Origin: Chitinophaga horti
GTDB taxonomy: Bacteria > Bacteroidota > Bacteroidia > Chitinophagales > Chitinophagaceae
Direction: 5' to 3'
DNA length: 64,000 nucleotides
NCBI RefSeq assembly: GCF_022867795.2
Contig: NZ_CP107006.1
Coordinates: forward strand, 4,030,001-4,094,000
Positions 7,411 through 18,758 of the stretch are shown piece by piece. Position 1 is the first letter of the stretch, and the number at the start of each line of letters is the position of its first letter. The translations under genes and the position numbers were made by a program. The notes beneath the pieces are model-generated. The model did no database searches. It had not been told where the DNA came from and saw nothing but the letters and a program-made list of their open reading frames with translations.

Positions 7411-10400
7411 ATGAATTGCTGCAAATCTCTATTCTTACGCGCCTGCATAGCCGGCATCCTTTTAACCGGCACTGGCTTACAGGTCGTGAATGCTCAGAAC
7501 CAATCCGGGAAAAGCAGCCCCAAGCCGGACGACCGGCGCACGCCTTCTGAAAAACTGGCTGCCAAAAAGTTCGACTTCCGTCGTAAAGTGTACCAAAACC
7601 TGGTAACACGGTATAACTATTACTATAACGCGAAGTTGAAACTGGAAAATACACTGAAGGGCATCCAGCAGCAACAGCTGGAAAATTATAACAAACTGCT
7701 CCCCTTTTACCCGTACACCATCGAGTCATTAAACCTGAGCGAAAATGAACTGGATTCTGTTATCCAGAAAGGCTCCCTCGCCGTTCAGCTGCACGACCCC
7801 CGGGGTAAATGGATCGATGACTGTTACCTGCTCATCGGCAAGGCTTATTTCTATAAAAGAGACTGGGAAAACGCAAACAGCACTTTCCGTTACATCAATA
7901 CCGTGTTTGCGCCTAAACCGAAGAAAAAGAAGCGGGACGATGGCTACGAGACGATCGTGGGCAAACAGCAGGACGATCGTATGACGATCGCATCCAAAGA
8001 AAAACGCAAGGGCTTTTTCGGTCGCTTCAAACACAAACTGGCCCGCAACGACGCCTTCATGTGGCAGGTAAAAACGTACCTGGAAGAAGGTAAGTACGAC
8101 GAAGCCCAGGCCCTGCTGAACGTACTGGAAGCAGATCCTAACTTCCCGACACGCCTTACCCCGTTTATGAACGAAATTAAAGCGTACGGCCTTTACAAGA
8201 GAGAACGTTATGCCGAGTCGATAGAGCCGCTGCGTATAGCGATCGAAGGTAGTCATGACAAACAGCAAAAGGCACGTATGTCGTACATCCTCGGACAACT
8301 ATACATGACGCAGAAGAGGGCCGATTCTGCCATGGCGTATTTCCGTGACGTAATCCGCCTGAAACCAGAACCAATGATGGACTTTCACGCACGACTGGAA
8401 ATAGCGCGCGCAAATATTGCCGCCAGCGGTGGTACGGTGGAAGAAAGCATCGGTGCCCTGCAACGGATGCTGCGTAAAGAAAACTTCATTCCCTACCGGG
8501 ATGTGATCTATTATAATATGGGTGCTATTGCTTCGGGCAGTAATGCCGAAGCCGCGATCGACTTCTGGCAGAAAGGCCTGAAGGTGGAAAGCACCAACCT
8601 GATGCAGCGCACGCTTACCTACAAAGCGATTGCAGACTTGCAGTACAGGCAGCGTAACTTCCTGGAAGCCAGGCGCTGGTACGACAGCACCGCGTCCATC
8701 ATGGGCGAGGGCTTCGCAGACGCAGACGAGGTAAACGCCCGCAAAAACGTACTGGGCGATATAGCCGCCAAAATATCCCTCATCCACAAAGAAGACAGTC
8801 TGCAACGGATCGCCGCCCTTTCCGAAACAGAGCGAAACGCATTGCTGGAAAAAACGGTAAGGGATATACAACGACAGGAAAGACAAAAAGAACAGGCGGA
8901 AAAGAATGAAGAAATGCGCAGCAACAACGCGAACAATCTTCCCTTCAACCCAAACCTGAACCGTTATAATAATGGCATCATGAGTCCGCAGGAAGGCTCG
9001 GGCGACTGGTACTTTTACAACCCGGCCAGTAAGGCAAGCGGGTTTGCCGAGTTCCGCCGCCGTTGGGGTAACCGTAAGCCTACGGATAACTGGCGTCGTT
9101 CCCAAACCGGCGTCGTGCCTGATATGGCCACGCAATTGCCTACCGCACCAGACTCCAGCGCCACGCCGGGCGAACTGGCCAGCGCGGTCATTGAACGTAC
9201 GCCGGCCGATAGCCTCACCGCCGACATTCTCCGGACTGCGCTTCCACTTACACCGGAACTGCTGGCACAGTCGCGCGAGCGGCAGATGGACGCCTGGTAC
9301 GAACTGGGTAAATTGTACCATGACCAGCTGGATAATTATCCTGATGCGATCGCGTCGTGGGACACGCTGCTGATGCGCTACCCGCAGCATCCTAAACGGG
9401 CAGAAATAGCGTATTCGCTGTACGTCTGGAACAACAAGATCAATCGCGCCGACAGGGGCAATCCGTATAAAAACATTGTGCTCACCGAGTTCCCGAACAC
9501 GAACTTCGCTGGACTGATCCGCAGCGGTGGTGCCATTAACGACGCCTCTTCCGAAACGAAAAAAGCCGTAGCTGCATTATACGGCGATGCCTATACCGCT
9601 TTCCGCGAGGGACGTTACGAAGAGGTAAAGGCGAAAAAACAACTGGCCGACTCCCTGTACGGCTTCAGCTACCTGCAGCCGAAGTTCGACCTGCTGATGG
9701 CGATGACGACGGTGAAAACAGGTACGGATGATGAGGGCAAAGCGGCCATCCAGGCGGTGATCAACAAATATCCGTCCGACGATGTGATACTGGGGCAGGC
9801 GACCGATATTATGAATGTGCTGAGCCGCAAACAGGAAATCGTAGGCTACCTCTCCAACCTGCAAACAACGGTTAACAGAGATTCTACCGGTAAGATCGAC
9901 GAGAACATCACCATCCGTTATCCCTGGCAGACGCCGAAACCGAACCTGGTAGACAGTGCCGCCATCCAAAAAGCAGCAGCAGACTCGATCGCCGCGGCTC
10001 AACTGAAGAACGTACCGCCTCCTCCACCGGCCAAACCGGTTACACCATACAAACTCACGGACGAGAAATCTGCTACCTCCACCCCGCATTTCGTGGTGAT
10101 GTCGTTTAAAAGGGTAGATAAAACCCTGTTGGATGAAGCTTTGGCACAATTTGCGCGGTATAATGCCGACAAACATGCAGCGGACAAGATCGAAGCCAGC
10201 AGTTTTGTACTGACGCCAACGGAGTTGATGTTGATTTTCAGGCTTTTCCCCGGCGAAGAGCAGGCATTTAAGTACTATGACGAAGTACGGAAGGAAGCGA
10301 CTACGACCATCGTGCCCCGCATCCGCCCATCGGAATACTCGTTTTTCATCATTTCGAGGGAAAACTTTATTCTGCTGAACAGCACCAAAGACATCGAAGG

Positions 10401-10440
10401 CTATCTCAAATTCTTTAAAGAAAGCTACTATACAGAATAA
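7411..10440 (+). CDS. sprE: Type IX secretion protein, SprE/PorW-like TPR protein
   Basis: 1009 aa with a signal peptide (MNCCKSLFLRACIAGILLTGTGLQVVNA). Unlike Flavobacterium SprE or Porphyromonas PorW, it shows no lipobox cysteine. The N-terminal RYNYYYNAKLKLENTLKGIQQ...LLPFYP signature is typical of the family. TPR-type repeats follow (about residues 100-470), then a low-complexity charged/Asn region (about 480-520), a second TPR block around 620-720, and a conserved C-terminal domain (about 880-1009, HFVVMSFKRVDKTLLDEALAQF). SprE/PorW links outer-membrane and motor parts of the T9SS and is needed for secretion and gliding. It lies just upstream of a class A PBP. A sorting-domain cargo protein at 34335-35927 supports a working T9SS. 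Confidence 0.82.
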   Translation: MNCCKSLFLRACIAGILLTGTGLQVVNAQNQSGKSSPKPDDRRTPSEKLAAKKFDFRRKVYQNLVTRYNYYYNAKLKLENTLKGIQQQQLENYNKLLPFYPYTIESLNLSENELDSVIQKGSLAVQLHDPRGKWIDDCYLLIGKAYFYKRDWENANSTFRYINTVFAPKPKKKKRDDGYETIVGKQQDDRMTIASKEKRKGFFGRFKHKLARNDAFMWQVKTYLEEGKYDEAQALLNVLEADPNFPTRLTPFMNEIKAYGLYKRERYAESIEPLRIAIEGSHDKQQKARMSYILGQLYMTQKRADSAMAYFRDVIRLKPEPMMDFHARLEIARANIAASGGTVEESIGALQRMLRKENFIPYRDVIYYNMGAIASGSNAEAAIDFWQKGLKVESTNLMQRTLTYKAIADLQYRQRNFLEARRWYDSTASIMGEGFADADEVNARKNVLGDIAAKISLIHKEDSLQRIAALSETERNALLEKTVRDIQRQERQKEQAEKNEEMRSNNANNLPFNPNLNRYNNGIMSPQEGSGDWYFYNPASKASGFAEFRRRWGNRKPTDNWRRSQTGVVPDMATQLPTAPDSSATPGELASAVIERTPADSLTADILRTALPLTPELLAQSRERQMDAWYELGKLYHDQLDNYPDAIASWDTLLMRYPQHPKRAEIAYSLYVWNNKINRADRGNPYKNIVLTEFPNTNFAGLIRSGGAINDASSETKKAVAALYGDAYTAFREGRYEEVKAKKQLADSLYGFSYLQPKFDLLMAMTTVKTGTDDEGKAAIQAVINKYPSDDVILGQATDIMNVLSRKQEIVGYLSNLQTTVNRDSTGKIDENITIRYPWQTPKPNLVDSAAIQKAAADSIAAAQLKNVPPPPPAKPVTPYKLTDEKSATSTPHFVVMSFKRVDKTLLDEALAQFARYNADKHAADKIEASSFVLTPTELMLIFRLFPGEEQAFKYYDEVRKEATTTIVPRIRPSEYSFFIISRENFILLNSTKDIEGYLKFFKESYYTE

Positions 10441-10520
10441 GCTTTTAACAGCGTTTTAGTAGCAATAAGCGATATTTTTCAATAGTTTTGCGGAACTATT
10501 GCACTAAATTTTATTTTAAT

Positions 10521-12992
10521 ATGAATAAATCCTTGAAACCGATGGCGGATAAGGTGAGGAAAAATGCAGTGAAGATTTTGTGGTATACCGTGTTTGGCGG
10601 GATCGGATTTGTGGTACTGCTGGTATTACTCATCAACTTTCGCATTATCGGTAATATGCCCCCCATGGAGGACCTGGAAAATCCCAGCGCCGCCCTGGCT
10701 TCCGTTGTACTTGGCGACGACGGTTATGTGTTGGGTAAATATTATGAGGTGGACCGCTCCAATAGTGAGTATAAAGATATATCCCCCAACGTGATCAAAG
10801 CGCTGATCGCCACGGAGGAAACCCGTTTCTACGAGAACTCCGGTATCGACGCAAAAGCTACTGCTGCCATCCCGTTTTACCTGTTAAAGGGCGACAAACG
10901 TGGTTCCAGTACGATTACCCAACAGCTGGCGCTCAACCTGCGTAACGACCGCTTAAATACCACCCGTGCATCCAACATACTTGCCAGGGGCTTTCAGAAG
11001 CTGGAAGAATGGATCGTGGCGATCAAACTGGAAAGGAATTTTACCAAGCAGGAAATTCTCACTTTATACCTGAACACTGTTGCCTTCGGCGACAACGTAT
11101 ACGGCATTGAGAACGGCGCCCGTACCTTCTTCAGCAAAAGCGCAGCTACCCTTACAATTTCGGAAGCGGCCGTACTGGTGGGCATGCTGAAAGGCACCAC
11201 GCTGTACAATCCCCGCCGTAACCCACGCGAAGCGATGGCACGCCGTAATACGGTGATCGAGAACATGCTGAAGGAAAATAAGATCACCGCCGCCGAAGCA
11301 GCCAAAGCCAAAGCAGAACCGATCGTACTCAAATACAACAAGGTTGACCATAATAAAGGGCTGGCCCCGTACTTCCGCGAAGTGCTGCGCGATGAACTGA
11401 AACAATGGTGTAAAACGCATACGAAAGCAGACGGCTCTAATTACAACCTGAGCCGGGACGGACTGCGCATCTACACCACGATCAATCCGCGTATGCAGCT
11501 GTATGCCGAAGAATCGGTAGCGCAACACCTGAAAGACCTGCAAAAGGTATTTTACCAGCAATCCAACATCAAGTCGGGCAGTGTTTGGAAGAAGTGGGAC
11601 AAAGAACTGCAAAAACTGGTGAAACAAACGGACCGCTACCGTAACATGAAGGCGGATGACGCATCCGAAGAAGAAATTGCCAAAGCGTTTAACACTAAAA
11701 CCGAAATGGAGATCTTCTCCTGGATCGATACCAAGAACCCGGAGAAGAACAAACGTGATACAGTAATGACGCCGCTCGACTCGCTGAAATACATGCGTGC
11801 CGTGTTACAGGCCGGCTTTATGGCCATGGACCCGGAAAGCGGCGAGGTGAAAGCCTGGGTAGGCGGCCCGAACTTCTTTTACTTCAAGAACGATCACGTA
11901 AAGAATATGCAACGCCAGGTAGGTTCTACTTTCAAACCTTTCCTGTATACGTTTGCGGTGATGAGCGGCATTTCCCCGAACGACCATCTGCCTAACGAAC
12001 CTATCGTATGGGGCAACTGGCGCCCTAAAAACTCCGAAGGCAGCACCGGTGGCAGCTACACGATGGCAGCTGCGATGGCAAAATCACTGAACTTAGTGGC
12101 GGTGTACCTCATCCGGGAACTGTCGGTAAAAGGCTTTGTTGACTTTGTAAAGAATAAGGTTGGCTTTAAAGCGAACATCCCCGAAGTAGGTGCGATCGCG
12201 TTAGGTGCGGTAGATATTTCGCTCTTTGAAATGTTGCAGGGTTACACGATGTTCCCGGGCCGCGGCTTTAATACGAAGCCCGTATATATCACCCGCATTG
12301 AAGACCGCAATGGTAACATTCTGCAAAACTTCCCTACCGAAAAACGGGAAGTGATCGGTGAAACGGATGCTTATACCATGGTGAAAATGATGCAGGGCGT
12401 GGTGGACTTCGGTACAGCCGCCCGTATCCGCAACCGCTTCGGCCTGAAAGGCGAAATCGCCGGTAAAACCGGTACGACGAACGACAACACCGACGGATGG
12501 TTCATCGGCTATACACCACAGCTGCTCGCAGGCGCCTGGGTAGGTTGTGAGAACAACTTCATCCACTTCTCTACCACGGCTAACGGTCAGGGTGCAAACA
12601 CCGGTTTACCAATATGGGCTTACTTCTTCCAGAAGGTGTATGCGGATAAAACATTGGGCATCGATCCAAATTCAACGTTCCCGATACCCGCTAATATGCG
12701 TACAGATTTGTACCTGAATTATGATTCCAACATGGAGTCTGGTGCGGAAGCAGATGATGTGGGTAACGGTGCGGCTGATGATTACGGCTTCCAGGAAGAT
12801 GCCAGCGGTTATGCAGACCAGCCGGCGGAAAACAATCCGCCGAAGCCAGCGCAGCCGGCTAACAATACGCCGAAACCAGCGCAACCGGCTACGAATCCGC
12901 CAGCAAAGCCTGTGCAACAGCAACCGGCCACCAACACACCGGCGCAACAACCGAAGGCAACGTATCCGCCTAAACCAGGAAAAGGAAATTAA
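10521..12992 (+). CDS. Class A penicillin-binding protein (PBP1A-type glycosyltransferase/transpeptidase)
   Basis: 823 aa from the ATG at 10521 (MNKSLKPMADKVRK); an upstream in-frame ATG at 10488 adds residues unlike the family. One N-terminal membrane anchor (about residues 20-45) precedes a GT51 domain (ATEETRFYENSGIDAKA and GSSTITQQLALNLR) and a transpeptidase domain with SxxK in QVGSTFKPFLY, SxN in KSLNLVAV and KTG in AGKTGTTNDNTDGWFIGYTP. The first GT51 motif differs from the common EDxxFYxHxG form: EE replaces ED and N replaces H. The enzyme polymerises and crosslinks peptidoglycan in the periplasm. The C-terminal 80 residues are a Pro/Gln/Asn/Ala/Lys-rich disordered tail (repeats like PKPAQPANN). 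A terminator follows. Confidence 0.93.
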   Translation: MNKSLKPMADKVRKNAVKILWYTVFGGIGFVVLLVLLINFRIIGNMPPMEDLENPSAALASVVLGDDGYVLGKYYEVDRSNSEYKDISPNVIKALIATEETRFYENSGIDAKATAAIPFYLLKGDKRGSSTITQQLALNLRNDRLNTTRASNILARGFQKLEEWIVAIKLERNFTKQEILTLYLNTVAFGDNVYGIENGARTFFSKSAATLTISEAAVLVGMLKGTTLYNPRRNPREAMARRNTVIENMLKENKITAAEAAKAKAEPIVLKYNKVDHNKGLAPYFREVLRDELKQWCKTHTKADGSNYNLSRDGLRIYTTINPRMQLYAEESVAQHLKDLQKVFYQQSNIKSGSVWKKWDKELQKLVKQTDRYRNMKADDASEEEIAKAFNTKTEMEIFSWIDTKNPEKNKRDTVMTPLDSLKYMRAVLQAGFMAMDPESGEVKAWVGGPNFFYFKNDHVKNMQRQVGSTFKPFLYTFAVMSGISPNDHLPNEPIVWGNWRPKNSEGSTGGSYTMAAAMAKSLNLVAVYLIRELSVKGFVDFVKNKVGFKANIPEVGAIALGAVDISLFEMLQGYTMFPGRGFNTKPVYITRIEDRNGNILQNFPTEKREVIGETDAYTMVKMMQGVVDFGTAARIRNRFGLKGEIAGKTGTTNDNTDGWFIGYTPQLLAGAWVGCENNFIHFSTTANGQGANTGLPIWAYFFQKVYADKTLGIDPNSTFPIPANMRTDLYLNYDSNMESGAEADDVGNGAADDYGFQEDASGYADQPAENNPPKPAQPANNTPKPAQPATNPPAKPVQQQPATNTPAQQPKATYPPKPGKGN

Positions 12993-13010
12993 TAACGTTT
13001 TTATAGATAG

Positions 13011-13044
13011 AGGGGCTGACCATACATTTGGTCAGCCCCTTAGT
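13011..13044 (+). terminator. Terminator after the PBP gene
   Basis: Twelve-base arms AGGGGCTGACCA / TGGTCAGCCCCT with a 6-nt loop, then a weak T tract (TAGTATT). The stem core is the same as in the terminator at 4482-4516. Confidence 0.8.
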
Positions 13045-13132
13045 ATTACCAGGCTTTTCGTGCTTTATATTTCCTCCCGACCACATGCAGTAAGCTGACC
13101 ATACTTCATCGCATCCCTGTAAGCATAGTATC

Positions 13133-14074
13133 TTACTTCTTCTCCCCTACATAAGTCAGCTTCCCGTACTTCATCGCATTCCCGATCAGCTGAAGGCCCA
13201 GCCGGATGATCGCTGCTTCCTCTTTCGCTTTCAGCTTCTCCACATCGTCAGTAGGTTTGTGGTAATCATCGTGCCCGCCGGTGTGAAAAAACATCACGGG
13301 TACGCCGCCAACGAAGAAGCTGCCGTGGTCGGAACCACCTTTGCCCGCTGCATCTGTAAAGTATTTAATGCCCTCTTCTTTTACATCTTTAAAGATCGCA
13401 GGCCACTGTTCCGCACTGCCATAACCGCCAATGCCGATACCCCGCTCCTCGTTGTAACGACCGATCATATCCATGTTCAGCATAAAATGTATTTTATCCA
13501 GCGCGATGGTCGGATTGGCTACGTAGTACTTCGAACCCTGCAAGCCCAGCTCCTCGCCACCAAAGGAAATGAACAAAAAGTTGAAAGGTTCTTTTTCTCC
13601 ATTCTTCACGTAATAGCGGGCAAACTCGAGTAGTCCGGCCACCCCGGAGGCGTTATCGTCCGCCCCGTTATGGATCTGGCCTATCGGGTACCTGCCATCG
13701 AACAGGCCGGCTGTGCCCAGGTGATCGTAGTGCGCGCCAATGATAATCGTGTAAGCAGCCCCGTTATCAAGGTAACCGAGAACGTTGCGGCTGGGCACAC
13801 CTTTATGTTTATTCTTATCAAATGTAAAATCCTGGAAATAGCTGCCGTTGTTACCTGGCTTCAGCCCTAATTTCTTAAACTGTTTGGCTACCCAGGCCGA
13901 AGCTTTGCGGCCGCCCTTTTCATTGGTACCACGGCCTTTTAATTTCTCAGCAGCAAGGTAGCCTACGTGCGACCTGATGCGGTCGGCAGATGGTTGATAA
14001 TCCTGCCCGGATACAGAGCTGGCGGTAAACGCGGCCAGCAGCAGGACCAATCCTGTTTGTTTCAACATAATCAC
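13133..14074 (-). CDS. M28-family metallopeptidase, exported
   Basis: 313 aa (311 from the ATG at 14068, which starts the signal peptide MLKQTGLVLLLAAFTASSVSG). All zinc ligands of the M28 fold are visible: H in IIIGAHYDHLG, D in IHNGADDNASG, the catalytic and binding E pair in SFGGEELGLQG, D in LNMDMIGR, and the final H in FFHTGGHDDYHKPTDD. The family consists of aminopeptidases and related exopeptidases acting in the periplasm or outside the cell; substrate choice cannot be read from sequence. It converges on the PBP gene. A partial copy of its last codons lies just beyond its stop (see findings). Confidence 0.92.
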   Translation of the reverse strand: MIMLKQTGLVLLLAAFTASSVSGQDYQPSADRIRSHVGYLAAEKLKGRGTNEKGGRKASAWVAKQFKKLGLKPGNNGSYFQDFTFDKNKHKGVPSRNVLGYLDNGAAYTIIIGAHYDHLGTAGLFDGRYPIGQIHNGADDNASGVAGLLEFARYYVKNGEKEPFNFLFISFGGEELGLQGSKYYVANPTIALDKIHFMLNMDMIGRYNEERGIGIGGYGSAEQWPAIFKDVKEEGIKYFTDAAGKGGSDHGSFFVGGVPVMFFHTGGHDDYHKPTDDVEKLKAKEEAAIIRLGLQLIGNAMKYGKLTYVGEKK

Positions 14075-14098
14075 TGTTTTTCGATGCCTAAAAATAGC

Positions 14099-14124
14099 GA
14101 AGGCTCCCGTAAATGGGAGCCTTC
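14099..14124 (-). terminator. Terminator after yidC
   Basis: Stem GAAGGCTCCC / GGGAGCCTTC with a 6-nt loop. On the minus strand it is followed by GCTATTTTT. It sits between the yidC stop and the start of the M28 gene. Confidence 0.85.
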
Positions 14125-14145
14125 TGCAAAAATTTATATGCTTTA

Positions 14146-16014
14146 TTATTTTTTGCGGGACTGTTGCTGTTTCTGCATTTCCTGCTGGCGTTTCTGCAAC
14201 TCGGCCATCTTTTCCGCAAACTTGGATTGCGTTTTTGGCTTCTTCTTGTTCTCCTCGATCTGTGCATGGATCTTAGCATGGTTGATCACGAAGTTCTGAA
14301 GGACGAACTGCAGCACGATGCTGATCACGTTCGACAGGAAGTAGTAGAACGTAAGTGCCGCCGCCAGTTTGTTAAAGATACCTAACAGCATGATCGGGAA
14401 CACATACGGCATGTACTTCATTACCGGGTTGCTCTGGTCGGTCATACCACGGTTGTAAAATGCCAGTATCAGGCTCGTTACGGTCATCAGCAGGGTGAAC
14501 AGGCTCACGTGGTTGCCATAGAACGGTATCTCGAAACCGAAGTTCAGGATAGAGTCGTAGGTAGACAGGTCGGTCGCCCACAGGAAACTTTCCTGGCGCA
14601 GCTCGATGGAGGATGGGAAGAAGCTGTACATCGCTACCAGGATCGGTAACTGCAGCAGGGCTGGCAAACAACCTCCTAACGGGCTTACACCTGCGCTGCG
14701 GAACAACTTCATCTGCTCCATACCAAATGCCTGCTGGTCGTCGCCGTGTTTGGCACGCAGCGCGTCCAGTTCCGGCTTCAGCACCTTCATTTTAGCCTGG
14801 GAAACATAGCTCTGGTAAGTAAACGGAGCGATGAGCAGGCGGATAAAAATGGTAAGCAGGATGATGATCAGACCATAGTTGCTGATGGAACCACTCAACA
14901 GGTTAAATACCGGGATGATGATCCATTTATTCACATACTTCACAAAAGCGAAGATGCCTGTACCCAGCGGTATAATGCTTTCGAAGTCGTTGCCGAAAGA
15001 TTTAAGCGTTTTATAGTGGTTCGGACCATAATAAATATCGATCGGGAAAGAGTAGTTGGCAGAGCGGTCGTAAGGCAGCTGCAGCGTCGTCATCTGCTCC
15101 CCTACGATGTTCGGGCTTTGCGGCACGTTGGTAGTAATATCAGCGCTCGCAAAGGTGCCTTTTTTCGGCATGAACGTCACGTTAAAGAACTGCTGCTTGA
15201 AGCTGAGCCACTGTACTTTCTCCAGTTTCTCCTGGCTTTTGTTCTGCAGGGTAAAGTAATCGTGCCCTTTTTCTTCCAGGCGATAGTGCATCTGGTTGTT
15301 CATACGCTCCGACGTCATATCATGCTCCTGTTTCGTAAAGCGGCTGTTCCACTGCAAAGGCAGGGTGTTACCGGCAATCAGGTTGTGCATGCCTACTGCG
15401 TGGATATTGAAGTTCACCACGTAGCTGTCTTTCGCCAGGGTATAAATGTATTCAAGGTATTGTGCGGGATTTCCGGTTTCGAGGCGGTAGGTTACTACCT
15501 GGCTGCCATCGGCGTTTGTCTGTATCTGGCTGCCGGCAAAATACAGATCTGCTGTATTCACCTGTTTGCCATTAACGGGCAGCGCCAGGGAAATGCGGTT
15601 GTAGCTGCCAGCCTGCAGGTCCAGCGGCTTGCCGTCGGACGAAAGGAACTGTTTGTTGTTTTTAGCGCCTTCACCTTTAAAGGCTTTCACCCTTACCAGT
15701 TTGGGCTGGCCGCCTTTATTGGTCAGTTCGATCCTTACCACATCGTTTTCCAGTACCTGTACCTGCTCTGTGCCGGCAACAGCATTTGCCAGTACGCCAT
15801 AGTTTGCGGCCAGCGTTGCTGAGTCTGCGGTTACTACGTGGCCTGTGGAATCCACCACAGGTGTTTTGTCTTCTTTTGGTTTGTTCAGCGCGGCGATAGA
15901 ATCCTTGCGGTGTTTCTCTTTTTGAGCGGCTACCTGGGTTTTATTGTTATAAAAAATATAACCCACCAGCAGGGCGCCAATAAGGAGAAAGCCGATGATC
16001 GAATTTCTGTCCAT
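14146..16014 (-). CDS. yidC: Membrane protein insertase YidC
   Basis: 622 aa, normal for Bacteroidota YidC. An N-terminal signal-anchor (NSIIGFLLIGALLVGYIFYN) is followed by a large periplasmic beta-rich domain (about residues 60-350). The conserved insertase core has five membrane segments (about 355-580, with PVFNLLSGSISNYGLIIILLTIFIRLLIAPFTYQS and GGCLPALLQLPILVAMYSFF). The C-terminus is basic and Gln/Lys-rich (QKRQQEMQKQQQSRKK), consistent with ribosome contact. It inserts and folds inner-membrane proteins with or without SecYEG. A TACCTTTG -7 element at 16040-16047 (minus strand) lies about 25 bp before the start, so yidC has its own promoter despite following pyrG. Confidence 0.97.
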   Translation of the reverse strand: MDRNSIIGFLLIGALLVGYIFYNNKTQVAAQKEKHRKDSIAALNKPKEDKTPVVDSTGHVVTADSATLAANYGVLANAVAGTEQVQVLENDVVRIELTNKGGQPKLVRVKAFKGEGAKNNKQFLSSDGKPLDLQAGSYNRISLALPVNGKQVNTADLYFAGSQIQTNADGSQVVTYRLETGNPAQYLEYIYTLAKDSYVVNFNIHAVGMHNLIAGNTLPLQWNSRFTKQEHDMTSERMNNQMHYRLEEKGHDYFTLQNKSQEKLEKVQWLSFKQQFFNVTFMPKKGTFASADITTNVPQSPNIVGEQMTTLQLPYDRSANYSFPIDIYYGPNHYKTLKSFGNDFESIIPLGTGIFAFVKYVNKWIIIPVFNLLSGSISNYGLIIILLTIFIRLLIAPFTYQSYVSQAKMKVLKPELDALRAKHGDDQQAFGMEQMKLFRSAGVSPLGGCLPALLQLPILVAMYSFFPSSIELRQESFLWATDLSTYDSILNFGFEIPFYGNHVSLFTLLMTVTSLILAFYNRGMTDQSNPVMKYMPYVFPIMLLGIFNKLAAALTFYYFLSNVISIVLQFVLQNFVINHAKIHAQIEENKKKPKTQSKFAEKMAELQKRQQEMQKQQQSRKK

Positions 16015-16155
16015 GAATTGACAATTAAAATTTAGGGAGCAAAGGTAACGAATAAAGCAGGGAAAGGCGAAACAGCGGGCCGAAAAAAGGAGGATTTAAA
16101 AGGATTTAACTTTTTCGCCTCATTTATTTCCTATCTAATTGACTATCAAAAAATT

Positions 16156-16192
16156 AAAAAGGGAGAAAAGATAAAATCCTTTCTCCCTTTTT
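16156..16192 (-). terminator. Terminator after pyrG
   Basis: Stem AAAAAGGGAGAAAAG / CTTTCTCCCTTTTT with an 8-nt loop, located 17 bp after the pyrG stop. A/T tracts on both sides. Confidence 0.85.
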
Positions 16193-16208
16193 TATGATTA
16201 CGGTCATA

Positions 16209-17939
<1,731 letters not shown>

Positions 17940-18156
17940 TTACTTCCGCAGGTCAGGCAAAGTTACAATAATTTGCTGCTCAGCCAAGCAGGTTTTTCAC
18001 AAAGGTGTTGAAACGCATTTCTCGATCCGCCACCACGGCCGCTTACAGGCAACTCATTTGTTAATAACTAATATAAAGTGATTTTACAGGATAGCCGCTT
18101 ACGCGGGAAAATCCATTTCATTAACGTAATTTCGCAGCCGAAATATATACCACACA

Positions 18157-18678
18157 ATGACGCTTTCGCCAAAAAATGCACAACAATCGCTGATACAAAT
18201 GACCGAACTGGTGCTTCCGAACGATACGAACACTTTTGGCAACCTCATGGGCGGACGTCTGATGTATTGGATGGACATTGCCGCCGCACTCTCCTGCATG
18301 AAACATTGCGCTGCCCCGGTTGTAACGGCCTCCGTGGACAATATATCATTCGAAAATCCCATCAAACTCGGTAACGTAGTACATATAGAAGCGCAGGTGA
18401 CCCGCGCTTTCAACACTTCTATGGAGGTACACATGAAAGTTTGGGGCGAAGACCCGGTGCAACAGTACCGTTACAAATCCAACGAAGCGTTCATGACCTT
18501 CGTGGCCCTCGACCCTAACGGTAACTCCCGTCCGGTGCCGGCTGTCATAGCTGAAACAGAAGAGGAGAAGAAATTATTCGAAGGCGCGCTCCGCCGCAGG
18601 CAGCTCCGCCTCATCCTCAGTGGCAGGATGAAACCAGCCGACGCAGCCGAACTGCGGGCCTTGTTCATGGAAGCATAA
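18157..18678 (+). CDS. Acyl-CoA thioesterase, hotdog fold (YciA/BFIT type)
   Basis: 173 aa with one hotdog domain. The motif PNDTNTFGNLMGGRLMYWMDIAAA near residues 20-45 contains the conserved N-x-x-GNxxGGxLmxWmD pattern of acyl-CoA hydrolases, followed by VDNISFENPIKLGNVVHIEAQV. These enzymes hydrolyse fatty acyl-CoA to free acid and CoA in the cytoplasm, often as hexamers. The C-terminal 45 residues (EEEKKLFEGALRRRQLRLIL) are charged and helical. It is an isolated gene convergent with the HD-domain gene. A 14-base sequence shared with the IS110 flank (CGACGCAACGGCGG) lies about 35 bp after its stop. Confidence 0.88.
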   Translation: MTLSPKNAQQSLIQMTELVLPNDTNTFGNLMGGRLMYWMDIAAALSCMKHCAAPVVTASVDNISFENPIKLGNVVHIEAQVTRAFNTSMEVHMKVWGEDPVQQYRYKSNEAFMTFVALDPNGNSRPVPAVIAETEEEKKLFEGALRRRQLRLILSGRMKPADAAELRALFMEA

Positions 18679-18758
18679 TTAAGCTGATCTTAGCTGGAAA
18701 AGTACAAGTGTGCGACGCAACGGCGGTGTAATAACGAGCTGATGCCCGGTACCAAAGC

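Noticed and set aside
8299..9390. 363-codon minus-strand ORF opposite sprE
   Set aside because: Frame shadow of the TPR gene; no promoter, start context or recognisable domain.
4482..13044. Shared stem core GGCTGACCA / TGGTCAGCC in two terminators (4482 and 13011) as a dispersed repeat
   Set aside because: Only two copies were seen and both work as ordinary terminators; similarity beyond the stem is absent.
14746..15822. 358-codon plus-strand ORF opposite yidC
   Set aside because: Antisense shadow of a clearly coding gene, with no conserved motif.
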